From Clostridia bacterium (lineage in GTDB: Bacteria > Bacillota > Clostridia > Peptostreptococcales > Caminicellaceae), in contig JAKSBP010000249.1 in the NCBI GenBank assembly GCA_022361035.1, positions 1 through 41,453 on the forward strand: a DNA stretch of 41,453 nt. The letters run 5' to 3'. Positions 1 through 8,695 of the stretch are shown piece by piece (position 1 is the stretch's first letter; every line of letters starts with the position of its first letter). The translations under genes were made by a program, and so were the position numbers. The notes beneath the pieces are model-generated. The model was not told the origin of the DNA and did not search any database. It saw nothing but the letters and a program-made list of their open reading frames with translations.

Positions 1-34
1 GTAGTAAGTTAACATTCTCAATCACTCATCTATA
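1..34 (+). repeat. Partial copy (right end) of the 179-bp palindromic repeat
   Basis: The first 34 bases match the right end of the repeats at 8437, 24036, 31850 and 34211, from GTAGTAAGTTAAC through TCACTCATCTATA. The rest lies outside the window. It is in the same orientation as the four copies inside. Confidence 0.8.
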
Positions 35-40
35 ATATAA

Positions 41-80
41 AAAGCCTTAAAAAAAACACCTAGACTTAAAAGCTAGGTGT
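41..80 (-). terminator. Rho-independent terminator of the small basic protein gene
   Basis: On the minus strand an 8-bp stem (ACACCTAG/CTAGGTGT, 56-80) is followed by a run of T. It lies about 25 bases past the stop codon of the gene at 105-278. Confidence 0.8.
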
Positions 81-104
81 AAATATACTTGATGGGTCAG
101 TTTT

Positions 105-278
105 CTATTCAAAATCATCGGGATTAAGCTCTTCTGACTTTTCTAACTTCATTTCTTCATAGTCAGTATCTACTTTTTCCTTTCTCTTCATATTATTTCT
201 CTTATTTTTAGTTCTTATGGTTTTAGAAGCTTTAAATTCTTTATGGTTCATATCTTCTATATCTCTTCCTTTTTTCAT
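105..278 (-). CDS. Small highly charged protein of unknown function
   Basis: A 57-residue protein, start MKKGRDIEDM. The ATG at 278 is chosen because GGAGGTGA lies five bases upstream; an in-frame TTG further upstream sits ahead of that site and is unlikely to be used. The N-terminal two thirds is lysine/arginine-rich with several MK/RK clusters and the C-terminal third is acidic. There is no membrane segment, signal peptide or cysteine motif. A good terminator follows, so it is probably a monocistronic, expressed gene. I do not recognise the family. Small charged proteins of this kind in spore formers are sometimes spore or nucleic-acid-associated, but nothing in the sequence proves that here. 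Confidence 0.6.
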   Translation of the reverse strand: MKKGRDIEDMNHKEFKASKTIRTKNKRNNMKRKEKVDTDYEEMKLEKSEELNPDDFE

Positions 279-443
279 TATGTCACCTCCGTTCAAAATT
301 ATTTTTTTCTATTCCATCATAATTATTCATAAACATATAGCTCAAATTAAATTATTTTCATTTGTTTACAGGTATATTAAAAAAAACGATATCTTTCTAA
401 AATTTAGAAATTAATCGTCTTATAACTCCCTACTCTTTAAGTA

Positions 444-1598
444 TTAACCTATGTTATCTTTACCTGGCAATATTATTTTAAATAAATTTATTTTTGTAAG
501 ATTTGAAAATTTAACATTTCCTTTTTCTTTAAAAGAGTCTCTAATCTTCTGGAGGCCTAAGCCACTTTTCATAAACCTGTTTTTATCATCCATAATCAAT
601 AGGGTATGGTAAAGCCAGCTATTTCTTCTAAATGGATTTTCTTCCTTTACTATATTTGTAATCGAGTCCCTTTGTGATATACTACCTGGGTTACTAATTT
701 CAACTTTATCATCGCCAATATAAATAAGAGTCTCCCTTGAATTATCAAAATAATCCCTATGGGCTATGGAGTTTGCAATTGCTTCTGCAATGGGATTTAA
801 GGGATATTTAATATTTGATAAATGCCTTTGGATAAATCCTACGGATCTATCTAGCAGACTAAGAAGATTACCAGTAAAAGCTTTAATCTCCTTTTGCTCT
901 TTTTCAAAATAAATGAGCCTAATACCTGTATGGGGTAGGTACAACTGAGGGTTTTCACAAAACATCAATAGACCTCCTATTGATGGATAAAACTGCTCAC
1001 TATCTTTATCATAATAAATTATACCTAAATTATTTAATAGGGTTTTATCATATTCAAAGCCTTCAATATTAATCTTTTTTAAATACTTTCTAATTAATAC
1101 ATAGTTTAATACATCTAAACTAACATTATAAATAGGTATCTGCTCGTTATTAATTAGTCCTCCATTTTGAAGCATACTTGCAATTTCATCTCTTCTAGCA
1201 AAATCTGTTGTTGAACCTCTTCTCATGTAAAATGCTCCCGTTTGCCTCATTTGATGGGGTTTTCTATGGCTCCTAAAAATTGTAATAATTCCTACAGTCT
1301 TATCTTTTATATTTACGTATTCTACTCTTATATTAATAGGAGGATCACTTCTATTACTGATTATCTGCTGTATTCTTTCTTCATTTAAAGATGAGGGGTC
1401 GATGCCCATTATTTCACGATTTTTATCTCCCACACCGATTATTAAATGACCTCTCCCACCCTGGCTATTGGCTATAGCTATAACATCTTTAACTAATTCC
1501 TTTTTTCCTGATTCTAAACTAAGGTCTATTTTTTGTTTATAATCTAATTTAGGGCCTTCCCCTTGCTTTAATAGCCATTTAAGCTTCTGCTGATCCAT
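444..1598 (-). CDS. AlbA_2-domain regulator with C-terminal ATPase-like fold
   Basis: A 384-residue protein. Residues about 10-140 match the AlbA_2 (Schlafen-type, putative DNA-binding) domain: it opens with a GPKLDYKQ stretch, followed by a SQGGRGHLIIGVGD core and a FYMRRGSTTDFARRDEI segment. Residues about 260-360 resemble the HATPase_c_4 domain that follows AlbA_2 in many regulators, with AIANSIAHRDY and an ISNPGSI strand-turn. Such proteins are often annotated as RecG-like helicases, but there is no helicase domain here. The start has a good AGGAGGG site. It stands alone, divergent from the LysR gene across about 200 bases. A role as a transcriptional regulator is family inference; the target is unknown. 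Confidence 0.8.
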   Translation of the reverse strand: MDQQKLKWLLKQGEGPKLDYKQKIDLSLESGKKELVKDVIAIANSQGGRGHLIIGVGDKNREIMGIDPSSLNEERIQQIISNRSDPPINIRVEYVNIKDKTVGIITIFRSHRKPHQMRQTGAFYMRRGSTTDFARRDEIASMLQNGGLINNEQIPIYNVSLDVLNYVLIRKYLKKINIEGFEYDKTLLNNLGIIYYDKDSEQFYPSIGGLLMFCENPQLYLPHTGIRLIYFEKEQKEIKAFTGNLLSLLDRSVGFIQRHLSNIKYPLNPIAEAIANSIAHRDYFDNSRETLIYIGDDKVEISNPGSISQRDSITNIVKEENPFRRNSWLYHTLLIMDDKNRFMKSGLGLQKIRDSFKEKGNVKFSNLTKINLFKIILPGKDNIG

Positions 1599-1801
1599 TA
1601 AAAACCCTCCTATTTAAAGGTGAAATATAAAGTATAGATAATAATTATCATATTAATATTAATTTTTCAACAAGTATTTTAACATATACATAAATATTTT
1701 CTCCTCAAATGAAAATAGATATAAGAATCATAGCCTCTATTTGAAAAACAGAGATTTTAATGTTAATATTACCTTATGATAATTATACTGGGGTGTTAAC
1801 T

Positions 1802-2719
1802 ATGGATTTCAAACAATTAGAGACATTTGTGGCAGTAGTGAAATTTAAGAGTTTTTCAAAGGCTGCTGAAAATTTATTTATAACTCAGCCAACAGTTAGT
1901 AATCATATTTTAAATCTGGAGAAACAGCTAAACACAATTTTAATCAATAGAACTAATAAGAGTATTACATTAACTAAGGCTGGAATTTTATTTTATAAAT
2001 ATGCAGTAGAAATACTTAACAAACGAGATAATGCTCTCTTTTCTCTTGACCAATTTAAAGGTAAAATTGAGGGCATATTAGAAATTTCATCTAGTACTAT
2101 TCCAGAACAGTATTTTTTACCTAAGCTTTTAATGAAATTTAATAAAATTTATCCTCAGGTAAAATATAATTTAAACAAGTATGATACTAGTCAAGTAATT
2201 AATAGCATACTATCTGGAAGAATCGACTTCGGTATTGTTGGAGCCAAAAAGATTTCTAAACAATTAGAATATATTGAAATTATGGATGACCATATTATTC
2301 TTGTTGCTCCAAACAAAAACACTTATTTCAAGGGGAATTCAATAACTATAGAACAATTGGCAGAGTGCCCTATTATTCTAAGAGAAGAGGGTTCAGGAAC
2401 TAGAAATATAGTTGAAGATTTCCTTAATGCACATAATTTTTCTATTGATAATCTAAAAGTAGTGGCCTATATTGAAAATACTGAAACTATAAAGGAATGT
2501 GTAAAAAATGGACTAGGTGCCACATTTATATCCTATAAAGCCGTATCATCAGACATTAAAAATAATTATATGAAGAATATTACCATAAAAGGTCTCGAAT
2601 TTAAAAGACAATTTTACTTTGTGTATCATAAAAATAGGGCACTATCACCTCTATCTGAAACCTTTAAAAGATTTATTTTAGAAAATAAATATAACAAAGA
2701 CAAATGTGACTCTTTTTAA
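1802..2719 (+). CDS. LysR-type regulator, selenium-metabolism-associated type
   Basis: A 305-residue LysR regulator. The winged helix-turn-helix spans about residues 1-60 (FSKAAENLFITQPTVSNHI) and the effector-binding domain runs from about 90 to 300. I start it at the ATG at 1802 because MDFKQLETFVAVVK is the canonical LysR opening and a GGGGTG site lies just upstream; an in-frame ATG at 1760 would add 14 poorly conserved residues. The N-terminal half, including SSSTIPEQYFLPKLLMKF and ILSGRIDFGIVGAK, closely resembles clostridial LysR proteins annotated as selenium-metabolism-associated. That assignment is from remembered family sequence, not a search. No selenium gene (selD, yedF, selA) lies in the window, so its target is not local. 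Confidence 0.85.
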   Translation: MDFKQLETFVAVVKFKSFSKAAENLFITQPTVSNHILNLEKQLNTILINRTNKSITLTKAGILFYKYAVEILNKRDNALFSLDQFKGKIEGILEISSSTIPEQYFLPKLLMKFNKIYPQVKYNLNKYDTSQVINSILSGRIDFGIVGAKKISKQLEYIEIMDDHIILVAPNKNTYFKGNSITIEQLAECPIILREEGSGTRNIVEDFLNAHNFSIDNLKVVAYIENTETIKECVKNGLGATFISYKAVSSDIKNNYMKNITIKGLEFKRQFYFVYHKNRALSPLSETFKRFILENKYNKDKCDSF

Positions 2720-2777
2720 AAATTATAATTCTTCATAAAAGTAAAGCCTACCCTATAAATATAAATACTAAAAATTT

Positions 2778-2807
2778 CAACCTAAAAAATTAAACCTTCT
2801 TAGGTTG
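2778..2807 (+). terminator. Weak stem-loop after the LysR gene
   Basis: An 8-bp stem (CAACCTAA/TTAGGTTG) lies about 60 bases after the LysR stop and is followed by only a few T residues, so termination strength is doubtful. A second small stem (CTGAAAT/ATTTCAG) follows near 2832-2864. Confidence 0.4.
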
Positions 2808-2925
2808 TTATTAAGTATCCCCTTTCTACATAATGCTGAAATCTCCACTAATCAATTTCAGTATTTTCTCAATTTAAAAATTTTATAGGAGTCTATCAGT
2901 TTTTAAATTTTACAAATAAGATGAA

Positions 2926-2950
2926 AAGATTTAGCTAAAAACTAAATCTT
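2926..2950 (-). terminator. Terminator overlapping the degU stop codon
   Basis: A perfect 9-bp stem (AAGATTTAG/CTAAATCTT) with a seven-base loop includes the degU stop codon (2942-2944). T-rich sequence flanks it on both strands, so it may act in both directions. Confidence 0.6.
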
Positions 2951-3601
2951 TTTTATGTTATGCTTGAAAGCATAAATAGCAGCTTGAGTTCTATCATTAA
3001 CTTCAATCTTCTTAAAAATATTTGATACATGGTTCTTGACTGTCTTTTCACTAATAAATAAGTTTTCTGCTATCTCTTTATTATTAAGCCCTTCTGCAAT
3101 AAGAGTTAATACTTCGTATTCTCTTCTAGTCAATTTACTCTTATTATGTTCCTTATCTACAACTTTTCCTCGGCTCTTGTATTCTCTTACAAATTCTGAA
3201 GCTAAACTTGGATGTATGTATGATTCACCAGAATAAACATTTCTAATTGCTCTAATTAAACTATTTGATTCAGCATCCTTTAAAACATAACCTTCTGCAC
3301 CAATATTAACAGTTTCAAATAAATATTCTCTGTCATTATGTATAGTAAGCATTATAACCTTTGTATCAATACCCATATCTTTAATTCTTCTAAGTGCCTG
3401 TATGCCATTCATATTTGGCATGTTTATATCCATAAGGATTATATGGGGCTTTAACCTAAGACATTGTTCTAAAGCATCTTCACCATCAACGGCCAATCCT
3501 ACAACTTCGATGTCATCTTCTATTTCTAATATCTGTTTTAATCCTTGACGCATAAGAGAATGATCATCGACTATTAAAATTCTAATTTTTTTTACTTGCA
3601 T
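2942..3601 (-). CDS. degU: DegU/NarL-type response regulator
   Basis: A 219-residue regulator with an N-terminal receiver domain (acid pair D12-D13, phosphoacceptor D58 in ILMDINMP, conserved Lys in VLKDAESN) and a C-terminal LuxR-type helix-turn-helix (LTRREYEVLTLIAEGLNNKEIAENLFISEKTVKNHVSNIFKK). The ATG at 3601 follows AGGAGGAG, which overlaps the end of the kinase gene; the upstream in-frame start would lie inside the kinase gene. One base separates the kinase stop from this ATG, so the two are translationally coupled. It should receive phosphate from the adjacent DegS-like kinase. The symbol reflects family resemblance; the regulon cannot be inferred from this window. Confidence 0.9.
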   Translation of the reverse strand: MQVKKIRILIVDDHSLMRQGLKQILEIEDDIEVVGLAVDGEDALEQCLRLKPHIILMDINMPNMNGIQALRRIKDMGIDTKVIMLTIHNDREYLFETVNIGAEGYVLKDAESNSLIRAIRNVYSGESYIHPSLASEFVREYKSRGKVVDKEHNKSKLTRREYEVLTLIAEGLNNKEIAENLFISEKTVKNHVSNIFKKIEVNDRTQAAIYAFKHNIKKI

Positions 3602-3602
3602 A

Positions 3603-4760
3603 TTACTCCTCCTCTTTACATATTGGAATAACAACTCTTATTTTTGTACCCTTTCCTTTCTCACTGTTTATATCAATCTTACCTTTAAGAAGATCTACCC
3701 TTTCCCTAATATTATAGAGGCCAAATCCATTTTTATCATCTTTAGAATTAACCTTTTCATCTACATTAAACCCTACGCCATCATCTAATATCTTAAGGTA
3801 TATATTTTCATCTCCCATATCGAGTTTAATGGAAATATTTTCAGCTTTTGCATACTTTTTGATATTATTAAGAGCTTCTTGAATTATTCTAAATATGGTA
3901 AGTTGTATAATTGATTCTTTTACTTCCTTGTTCTCATTTACAGAAAGATCAACATTTGCTTTAGTATCATTTTCAAAGTTTAAAACTAGCCTTTGAATAG
4001 TAGGAATTAAACCTAAGTCATCCAAAGACATTGGCATAAGGTCATATATTATCTTTCTAATATCCTTTAGGCTATCTCTAACGATTTCCTTTAATAGCTG
4101 AAGCTCCTGCTTTGCCCTCTCTTTATCGATATCAATTAATCTATCACATAGTTCTGCTTTTAAAACAATATTTGCCATAGTCTGAGCAGGGCCATCATGT
4201 ATTTCTCTAGAAACCCTCTGTCTTTCTAGCTCTTGAGCTTTTATTATTTTCATTCCCATAAACTGTCTTTGTTGAATATCCTCAAGCTGCTCAAAGAGCC
4301 CCTGTAGGTTACCACTTAAGTAGCCTAAAGCTAAACCAACCTTTGAAGTTAAGGACTCTGCCCTTTCTACAACTTCATTTGACCTCCTAAGTCTCATTTC
4401 TAGTCTCTTTCTTTGTTTGATTAATTCCTTTTCTTCATGTCTTTTTAAGGTTAACTTAACCTGAAAGTCATTTGCAATTTCATAGGCTTCTTTAATATCT
4501 TCTTCAGAAAATTTCTTGAAATTTTTACTAACTACCATCAGTCTTTGTCTGCTTTTTTTTTCTAATGTTTCCAGCTTGTCCACTTCTATAATTGTTTTAA
4601 CAACTTTTGTTTTAAGAAGGTTAAGCTCAATTTCTGCTTCCTTACATTCATTTCTAGCCCTCTCACAAATCTCAAATATTTCTTTCTTTCCCGATTGTAT
4701 AGCTTGTATAGTTTTTTCAATTACTTCATTTAATATTTTTGGTTCTACGCCTATGGACAT
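3603..4760 (-). CDS. degS: DegS-like cytoplasmic sensor histidine kinase
   Basis: A 385-residue kinase with no membrane segment. Residues 1-170 are helical and charged, matching the DegS sensor region. The HisKA_3 dimerisation/phosphoacceptor segment RQRVSREIHDGPAQ places the phosphorylated histidine near residue 188. A HATPase domain follows with the N box (IIQEALNNIKKYAKA) and G1 box (LDDGVGFN). The start is the ATG at 4760 with GAGGTG upstream; an ATG 15 bases earlier overlaps that binding site. It is directly coupled to the DegU-like gene downstream. In Bacillus this pair controls exoenzymes and motility decisions; the neighbouring cheW and secreted-protein genes are consistent with that but do not prove it. 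Confidence 0.9.
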   Translation of the reverse strand: MSIGVEPKILNEVIEKTIQAIQSGKKEIFEICERARNECKEAEIELNLLKTKVVKTIIEVDKLETLEKKSRQRLMVVSKNFKKFSEEDIKEAYEIANDFQVKLTLKRHEEKELIKQRKRLEMRLRRSNEVVERAESLTSKVGLALGYLSGNLQGLFEQLEDIQQRQFMGMKIIKAQELERQRVSREIHDGPAQTMANIVLKAELCDRLIDIDKERAKQELQLLKEIVRDSLKDIRKIIYDLMPMSLDDLGLIPTIQRLVLNFENDTKANVDLSVNENKEVKESIIQLTIFRIIQEALNNIKKYAKAENISIKLDMGDENIYLKILDDGVGFNVDEKVNSKDDKNGFGLYNIRERVDLLKGKIDINSEKGKGTKIRVVIPICKEEE

Positions 4761-4893
4761 TATATAACACCTCATGATTTTGTTGAAAAATATCGACTAT
4801 TATATTATTATATCGAAACTTTCTAACATATTAAATAGTCTTTTGCATCTAATTTTTACAAAACTTAATGAATTTTTATTTTTTTTAAAAACT

Positions 4894-4929
4894 TCAAAGA
4901 AAAAATGTGAATAAATCATCCACATTTTT
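4894..4929 (-). terminator. Rho-independent terminator after the secreted protein gene
   Basis: On the minus strand AAAAATGTG pairs with CACATTTTT and continues into a T-rich tail, directly after the stop codon at 4934. It separates this gene from degS. Confidence 0.7.
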
Positions 4930-4933
4930 CTAA

Positions 4934-5422
4934 TTATTCCACTTTATAATCACTTATTTTCCACTTATTACTATCTTTTATTAGGTCCATTATATAATCT
5001 ACTCTCTCTTTATAATTCTTCTCAAAACCTTCCATTAACCATTCTACTTCTATATGGACAACAATTCTATCCCCACTTGATTTAATGTGCCTTAGTTTTA
5101 AAATATCAACATTTAATATTTTCTCCATACCTGTATGTTTATTTTTTATTTCCTCAAATGCTTCAATATCATATGTAAGTAATGGCTCGGCAACAAGTTC
5201 CTTTAACTCTTCATTTATTTCTTTAATGTTTGTTTCTTCAGTGAATAAACTATTCCATAAATTAGCCCTCTTATTTAACAAGTCACTTATATCTTTTTTC
5301 ACCTGCAAAGTTTCTTTTTCATTTTTATCTATAAACTTACCTTGGTCTTCTATTGCAAAAATCATACTTTTATTAACGACTATTGCAATTAATAATAAAA
5401 AAAACAACAGTATCCTTTTCAT
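4934..5422 (-). CDS. Secreted or lipid-free exported protein of unknown function
   Basis: A 162-residue protein. The N-terminus (MKRILLFFLLLIAIVVNKS, ending near MIFA-IE) is a Sec signal peptide, or possibly a single membrane anchor; no lipobox cysteine is seen. The mature part is acidic and helical first (about residues 30-90), then appears to form strands (DRIVVHIEVEWLMEG, KERVDYIMDLIKDSNKWKISDYKVE), a layout resembling small SnoaL/NTF2-like exported proteins, but I cannot confirm the family. The ATG at 5422 follows AGAGGTG; the GTG inside that site is not a likely start. It lies between cheW and degS with its own terminator. Confidence 0.7.
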   Translation of the reverse strand: MKRILLFFLLLIAIVVNKSMIFAIEDQGKFIDKNEKETLQVKKDISDLLNKRANLWNSLFTEETNIKEINEELKELVAEPLLTYDIEAFEEIKNKHTGMEKILNVDILKLRHIKSSGDRIVVHIEVEWLMEGFEKNYKERVDYIMDLIKDSNKWKISDYKVE

Positions 5423-5536
5423 CCTTCGCACCTCTCTATATATAGTATTGTTAATTCAATTTTACACTATATATTGTACGAATCATGACTCATACTGTTG
5501 TCAAAGAGAATTTTTTTATCAACATTTAATACTAAA

Positions 5537-5989
5537 TTATTCCATTTCTTTCAATTTAATTTTTTCCTCATCAGTAAGAATTTTTTCTAAATCTAATAAT
5601 ATAATTATCTTTTCATCTACTTTTCCAACACCAGTAATATACTGTCTCTCTATTCCAGCAATTATCTCTGGAGCCGGGTCAATATCATTATCATTTATTC
5701 TCAATACCTGGGATGCTTCATCTACAACAAATCCTACATTTCTTTCATTTAAATTTATTACTATTATTCTAGTATCAGAATCCACGTCATTATTATCAAT
5801 ATTAAATCTTTTTTTAAGATTCACTATTGGAATAATTTCTCCTCTTAAGTTAATTATTCCATCTACAAAATAGGGTGCATTGGGAACCTTAGTACTTTCT
5901 TTAAACTCACTAATTTCTTTTACCTTCATAATATCTACGCCGTATTCCTCGTTACCTAAATTAAATATTACATATTGTTTTTCAGACAC
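5537..5989 (-). CDS. cheW: CheW-domain chemotaxis coupling protein
   Basis: A 150-residue protein made of one CheW domain: FNLGNEEYGVDIMKVKEI, then the conserved VPNAPYFVDGIINLRGEIIPIVNLKKRF and the VGFVVDEASQVLRI strand. CheW bridges chemoreceptors and the CheA kinase at the membrane. I start it at GTG 5989 because AAAGGGGGA lies six bases upstream, whereas the in-frame ATG at 6010 precedes that site. No CheA, receptor or flagellar gene is nearby, so it is an orphan locus. It follows the DUF896 gene by 29 bases and probably shares its transcript. Confidence 0.9.
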   Translation of the reverse strand: MSEKQYVIFNLGNEEYGVDIMKVKEISEFKESTKVPNAPYFVDGIINLRGEIIPIVNLKKRFNIDNNDVDSDTRIIVINLNERNVGFVVDEASQVLRINDNDIDPAPEIIAGIERQYITGVGKVDEKIIILLDLEKILTDEEKIKLKEME

Positions 5990-6018
5990 TAATATTCCCC
6001 CTTTTATCATTTGTTTTA

Positions 6019-6189
6019 CTAATCCCGAATCTCAATACATTCTAGCTGTTTTTTAAAGTTTTTTCTAAAAACATTTAAATATTCTTCTCTAAGTTTTTTT
6101 TGTTCTTGTTTTTCTAAATTGGTTAAGCCTTCACTCTTAGCCTTCCTAGCAAGATAATTTATTCTGTCTAATTTTTCTTTACCTAGCAT
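6019..6189 (-). CDS. DUF896 (YnzC-like) small protein
   Basis: A 56-residue protein starting MLGKEKLDRINYLARKAK and continuing LTNLEKQEQKKLREEYL, the signature of the DUF896/UPF0291 family of short helical-hairpin proteins in Firmicutes (Bacillus YnzC, YneJ relatives). Function is unestablished; YneA-operon linkage in Bacillus has suggested an SOS association, not visible here. The ATG at 6189 is preferred over an upstream TTG lying in the ribosome binding region (TTGGAGTGG). It is the promoter-proximal gene of a two-gene unit with cheW. Confidence 0.9.
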   Translation of the reverse strand: MLGKEKLDRINYLARKAKSEGLTNLEKQEQKKLREEYLNVFRKNFKKQLECIEIRD

Positions 6190-6543
6190 TGACTTCCACT
6201 CCAATTATGGATAACCAACATTAAAACTTGTTATAAATTTAAAAAAATAATGAATATTTTTACATTTTTTCTTTAAAATTTATTAATCTTTACAGTCGAT
6301 TACCTTTACTATATTTTGATATTATCTTATCATTTTGAATATTTATCTGTCAATGTTTTTACGAACAAATAACCTTAAAGTCACATGAATAAATAAAATT
6401 AATCCTCAATACAATATAGAACTTTCTCACAAAAAAAGGAAAATATACTAATATTTTTACATACATATCACTTCTTAATCTACCATAAATATATCAAAAT
6501 AAATATAGGTAAATATAACCTTTTATTGTCACAAAACTATATA
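6190..6543. other. Intergenic gap with no recognisable gene
   Basis: About 355 bases of very AT-rich sequence between DUF896 and the end of hutH, presumably holding the DUF896/cheW promoter. I see no open frame, repeat copy or convincing terminator. Confidence 0.5.
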
Positions 6544-8070
6544 TTAATTTAGCTTTCCTATAGAATTCTCTACCTTATCAACAATTATGTGTTTTTTTAT
6601 TAATTCAGCACACTTATTTATATCTACATACATTACTCTGTCTTCATGTAGGGTAGCTACATTTTCTCTAACAATTTCATAGGCTGTTTTTGTCCCATTA
6701 CCTAATTCTTCACTATCACTGAAATCTATTGCCTGAGCAGCAGCTAAAATCTCAATGGCTAAAACATTTATTGTATTTTCTAATATATCTCTTGCCTTTC
6801 TTGCAGCTATGGTCCCCATACTAACATGGTCTTCTTGGTTTGCAGAAGATGGTATGGAATCAACGCTTGCGGGATGGGCTAGAACCTTGTTTTCTGAAAC
6901 CAATGCTGCAGCCGAATACTGGGCAATCATGAAACCTGAATTAAGTCCACCCTTTTCCGTCAAAAACGCTGGTAATCCACTTAATTGGGGATTTACAAGT
7001 CTTTCTATCCTTCTTTCAGAAACATTAGCGATTTCAGATATTGCTATACCTAAAAAATCAAAGGCTAAGGCCATAGGTTGACCATGGAAGTTGCCTCCAG
7101 AAATAACATCCTTTTCATCAGAAAAAATTATAGGGTTATCTGTAACAGAATTTATCTCTATATTTATTTTATTAAGTACATATTCTATAGTGTCTTTACT
7201 TGCTCCATGAATCTGAGGTGTACATCTTAATGAATAGGCATCTTGAACCCTTATTTCCCCTTGTTTTGTGGTCAGTCTACTTCCTTCAGTTATCTTTAAA
7301 AGATTACCCGCACTATCTCCCTGCCCTTTATGGGGCCTTAAGGCATGTATTCTCAAATCAAAGGCATCGGTTATACCCCTTAAGGCTTCTAAAGTCATAG
7401 AAGCACTAATATCTGCCATTTTCATAACTCCTATGGCATCATACAGTGTTAATGATCCTATGGCTGTCATTACTTGGGTTCCATTAATCAGTGCCAATCC
7501 TTCTTTAGACGTCAATCTAATTGGTTTAATTCCAGCCCTTTCCATAGCTACCTTACCCGATAATTTCTCTCCTCTATAGATTGCTTCACCCATTCCAAGC
7601 ATTACTAAAACCATATGTGAAAGTGGAGCTAAATCTCCACTGGCCCCTAGGGAACCTTTTTCAGGTATAAGTGGGTGAACACCCCTATTTAGCATATCTA
7701 TTAAAACCTTTAAAGTAGATAACCTTATTCCCGAAAAGCCCTTAGCCAAGGCATTTACTCTTAATAGCATAATAGCCCTAGATACTTCTTCATCTAAAGG
7801 ATTTCCAACCCCACAGGCATGACTCATAATGAGATTTGTCTGTAAATCCTGGGTCTCCTCCTTCGATATAGCAACATCACTAAATTTACCAAATCCAGTA
7901 GTTATACCATATACTACCTTTTCATTATCAACGAATTCATCTACAACTTTCCTTGCCTGCTCAATTCTTATAGTTGCCTCCTCGGTAAGGTCTACCTTAT
8001 TATTTTGTCTTGCTACTTTTACTACATCTTCAATATTTAAACTTTCACCATCAATATAAATGACAGACAT
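6544..8070 (-). CDS. hutH: Histidine ammonia-lyase
   Basis: A 508-residue lyase that converts L-histidine to urocanate and ammonia. The self-forming MIO cofactor triad is A143-S144-G145 within EKGSLGASGDLAPLSHM. Other family landmarks are VVYGITTGFGKF near residue 52, NPIIF, GGNFHGQPMA and the tail SSANQEDHVSMG. The length is normal for bacterial HutH. Tyrosine and phenylalanine ammonia-lyases share the fold, but the overall match is to HAL. No hutU, hutI, hutG or ftcD gene is adjacent, so the rest of the histidine degradation pathway must be elsewhere or absent. Its upstream region ends at the hairpin at 8338 and the repeat at 8437. Confidence 0.95.
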   Translation of the reverse strand: MSVIYIDGESLNIEDVVKVARQNNKVDLTEEATIRIEQARKVVDEFVDNEKVVYGITTGFGKFSDVAISKEETQDLQTNLIMSHACGVGNPLDEEVSRAIMLLRVNALAKGFSGIRLSTLKVLIDMLNRGVHPLIPEKGSLGASGDLAPLSHMVLVMLGMGEAIYRGEKLSGKVAMERAGIKPIRLTSKEGLALINGTQVMTAIGSLTLYDAIGVMKMADISASMTLEALRGITDAFDLRIHALRPHKGQGDSAGNLLKITEGSRLTTKQGEIRVQDAYSLRCTPQIHGASKDTIEYVLNKINIEINSVTDNPIIFSDEKDVISGGNFHGQPMALAFDFLGIAISEIANVSERRIERLVNPQLSGLPAFLTEKGGLNSGFMIAQYSAAALVSENKVLAHPASVDSIPSSANQEDHVSMGTIAARKARDILENTINVLAIEILAAAQAIDFSDSEELGNGTKTAYEIVRENVATLHEDRVMYVDINKCAELIKKHIIVDKVENSIGKLN

Positions 8071-8337
8071 AACTTCCTCTCCTCTTTCAACAATATTTTT
8101 ACATATAGATAAACAAAGTTAAAATTTATTAATCTTTAAAGTTATTTATCTATAATACACCTAAATTATACATTTTATGCTCCTAAACACCTAATATGAA
8201 AATGATGAATGACATATCTTATTGAATAATTATTCTTTATAGTCTAACGTTTTCCTTCATTGATTTACAATTTTTTTGTAAATCATCAAAATTTATTAGC
8301 AAACTAATGTTTTATCGCAATAAAGTAATAAATATAT

Positions 8338-8388
8338 AAAATCTCCCTATTAGTATGATTGACTTCTTATCAATCTAGGGAGATTTTT
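8338..8388. terminator. Large bidirectional terminator-like hairpin
   Basis: A 12-bp perfect stem (AAAATCTCCCTA/TAGGGAGATTTT) with an inner GATTGA/TCAATC stem, and T-rich flanks on both strands. It lies between hutH and hom; on the minus strand it would end transcription from the hom operon before hutH. Confidence 0.65.
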
Positions 8389-8436
8389 AATCATTTCTTT
8401 AGTTTTATAATGTAATTTTTAGAATAATAACTTTTT

Positions 8437-8615
8437 TATAGATGTGTGACTAACAAACTTAATAAACGAAAACAGGCTCTGAAGTTTCCTTCCCAGCGAT
8501 TTTTATGAATCTGTTTTACCTTCTATTATCTATTTAAAAACAGATTTATAGCATGAGCCTAAAGGATTCTCAGTGACTGCTGAAGTAAGTTAATATTTTC
8601 AATCACTCATCTATA
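8437..8615 (+). repeat. 179-bp palindromic interspersed repeat, copy A
   Basis: Ends are TATAGATGTGTGA and TCACTCATCTATA. Inside are ATGAATCTGTTTT and its near complement AAAACAGATTTAT, and CCTAAAGGATTCT on the right. The whole unit can fold as one long imperfect hairpin. It has no reading frame and lies between hom and hutH. Confidence 0.85.
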
Positions 8616-8695
8616 TTTATATACAGAAAGACACTTTCTAATCCAGATTTAATGTCCTTAAAATAGTTTCTGTATTAAAGCATACCTTTACTTTC

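Noticed and set aside
217..414. 65-residue plus-strand frame
   Set aside because: Antisense to the small basic protein gene, which has a strong ribosome site and terminator; this one has none.
444..1598. RecG-like helicase
   Set aside because: The common automatic label; no helicase motifs are present, only AlbA_2 and an ATPase-like fold.
5085..5873. 262-residue plus-strand reading frame
   Set aside because: It runs antisense to the secreted-protein and cheW genes, has low-complexity serine/isoleucine composition and no ribosome site. It is a shadow of the real genes.
6544..8070. Phenylalanine or tyrosine ammonia-lyase
   Set aside because: Same MIO fold, but the overall sequence and length match histidine ammonia-lyase.
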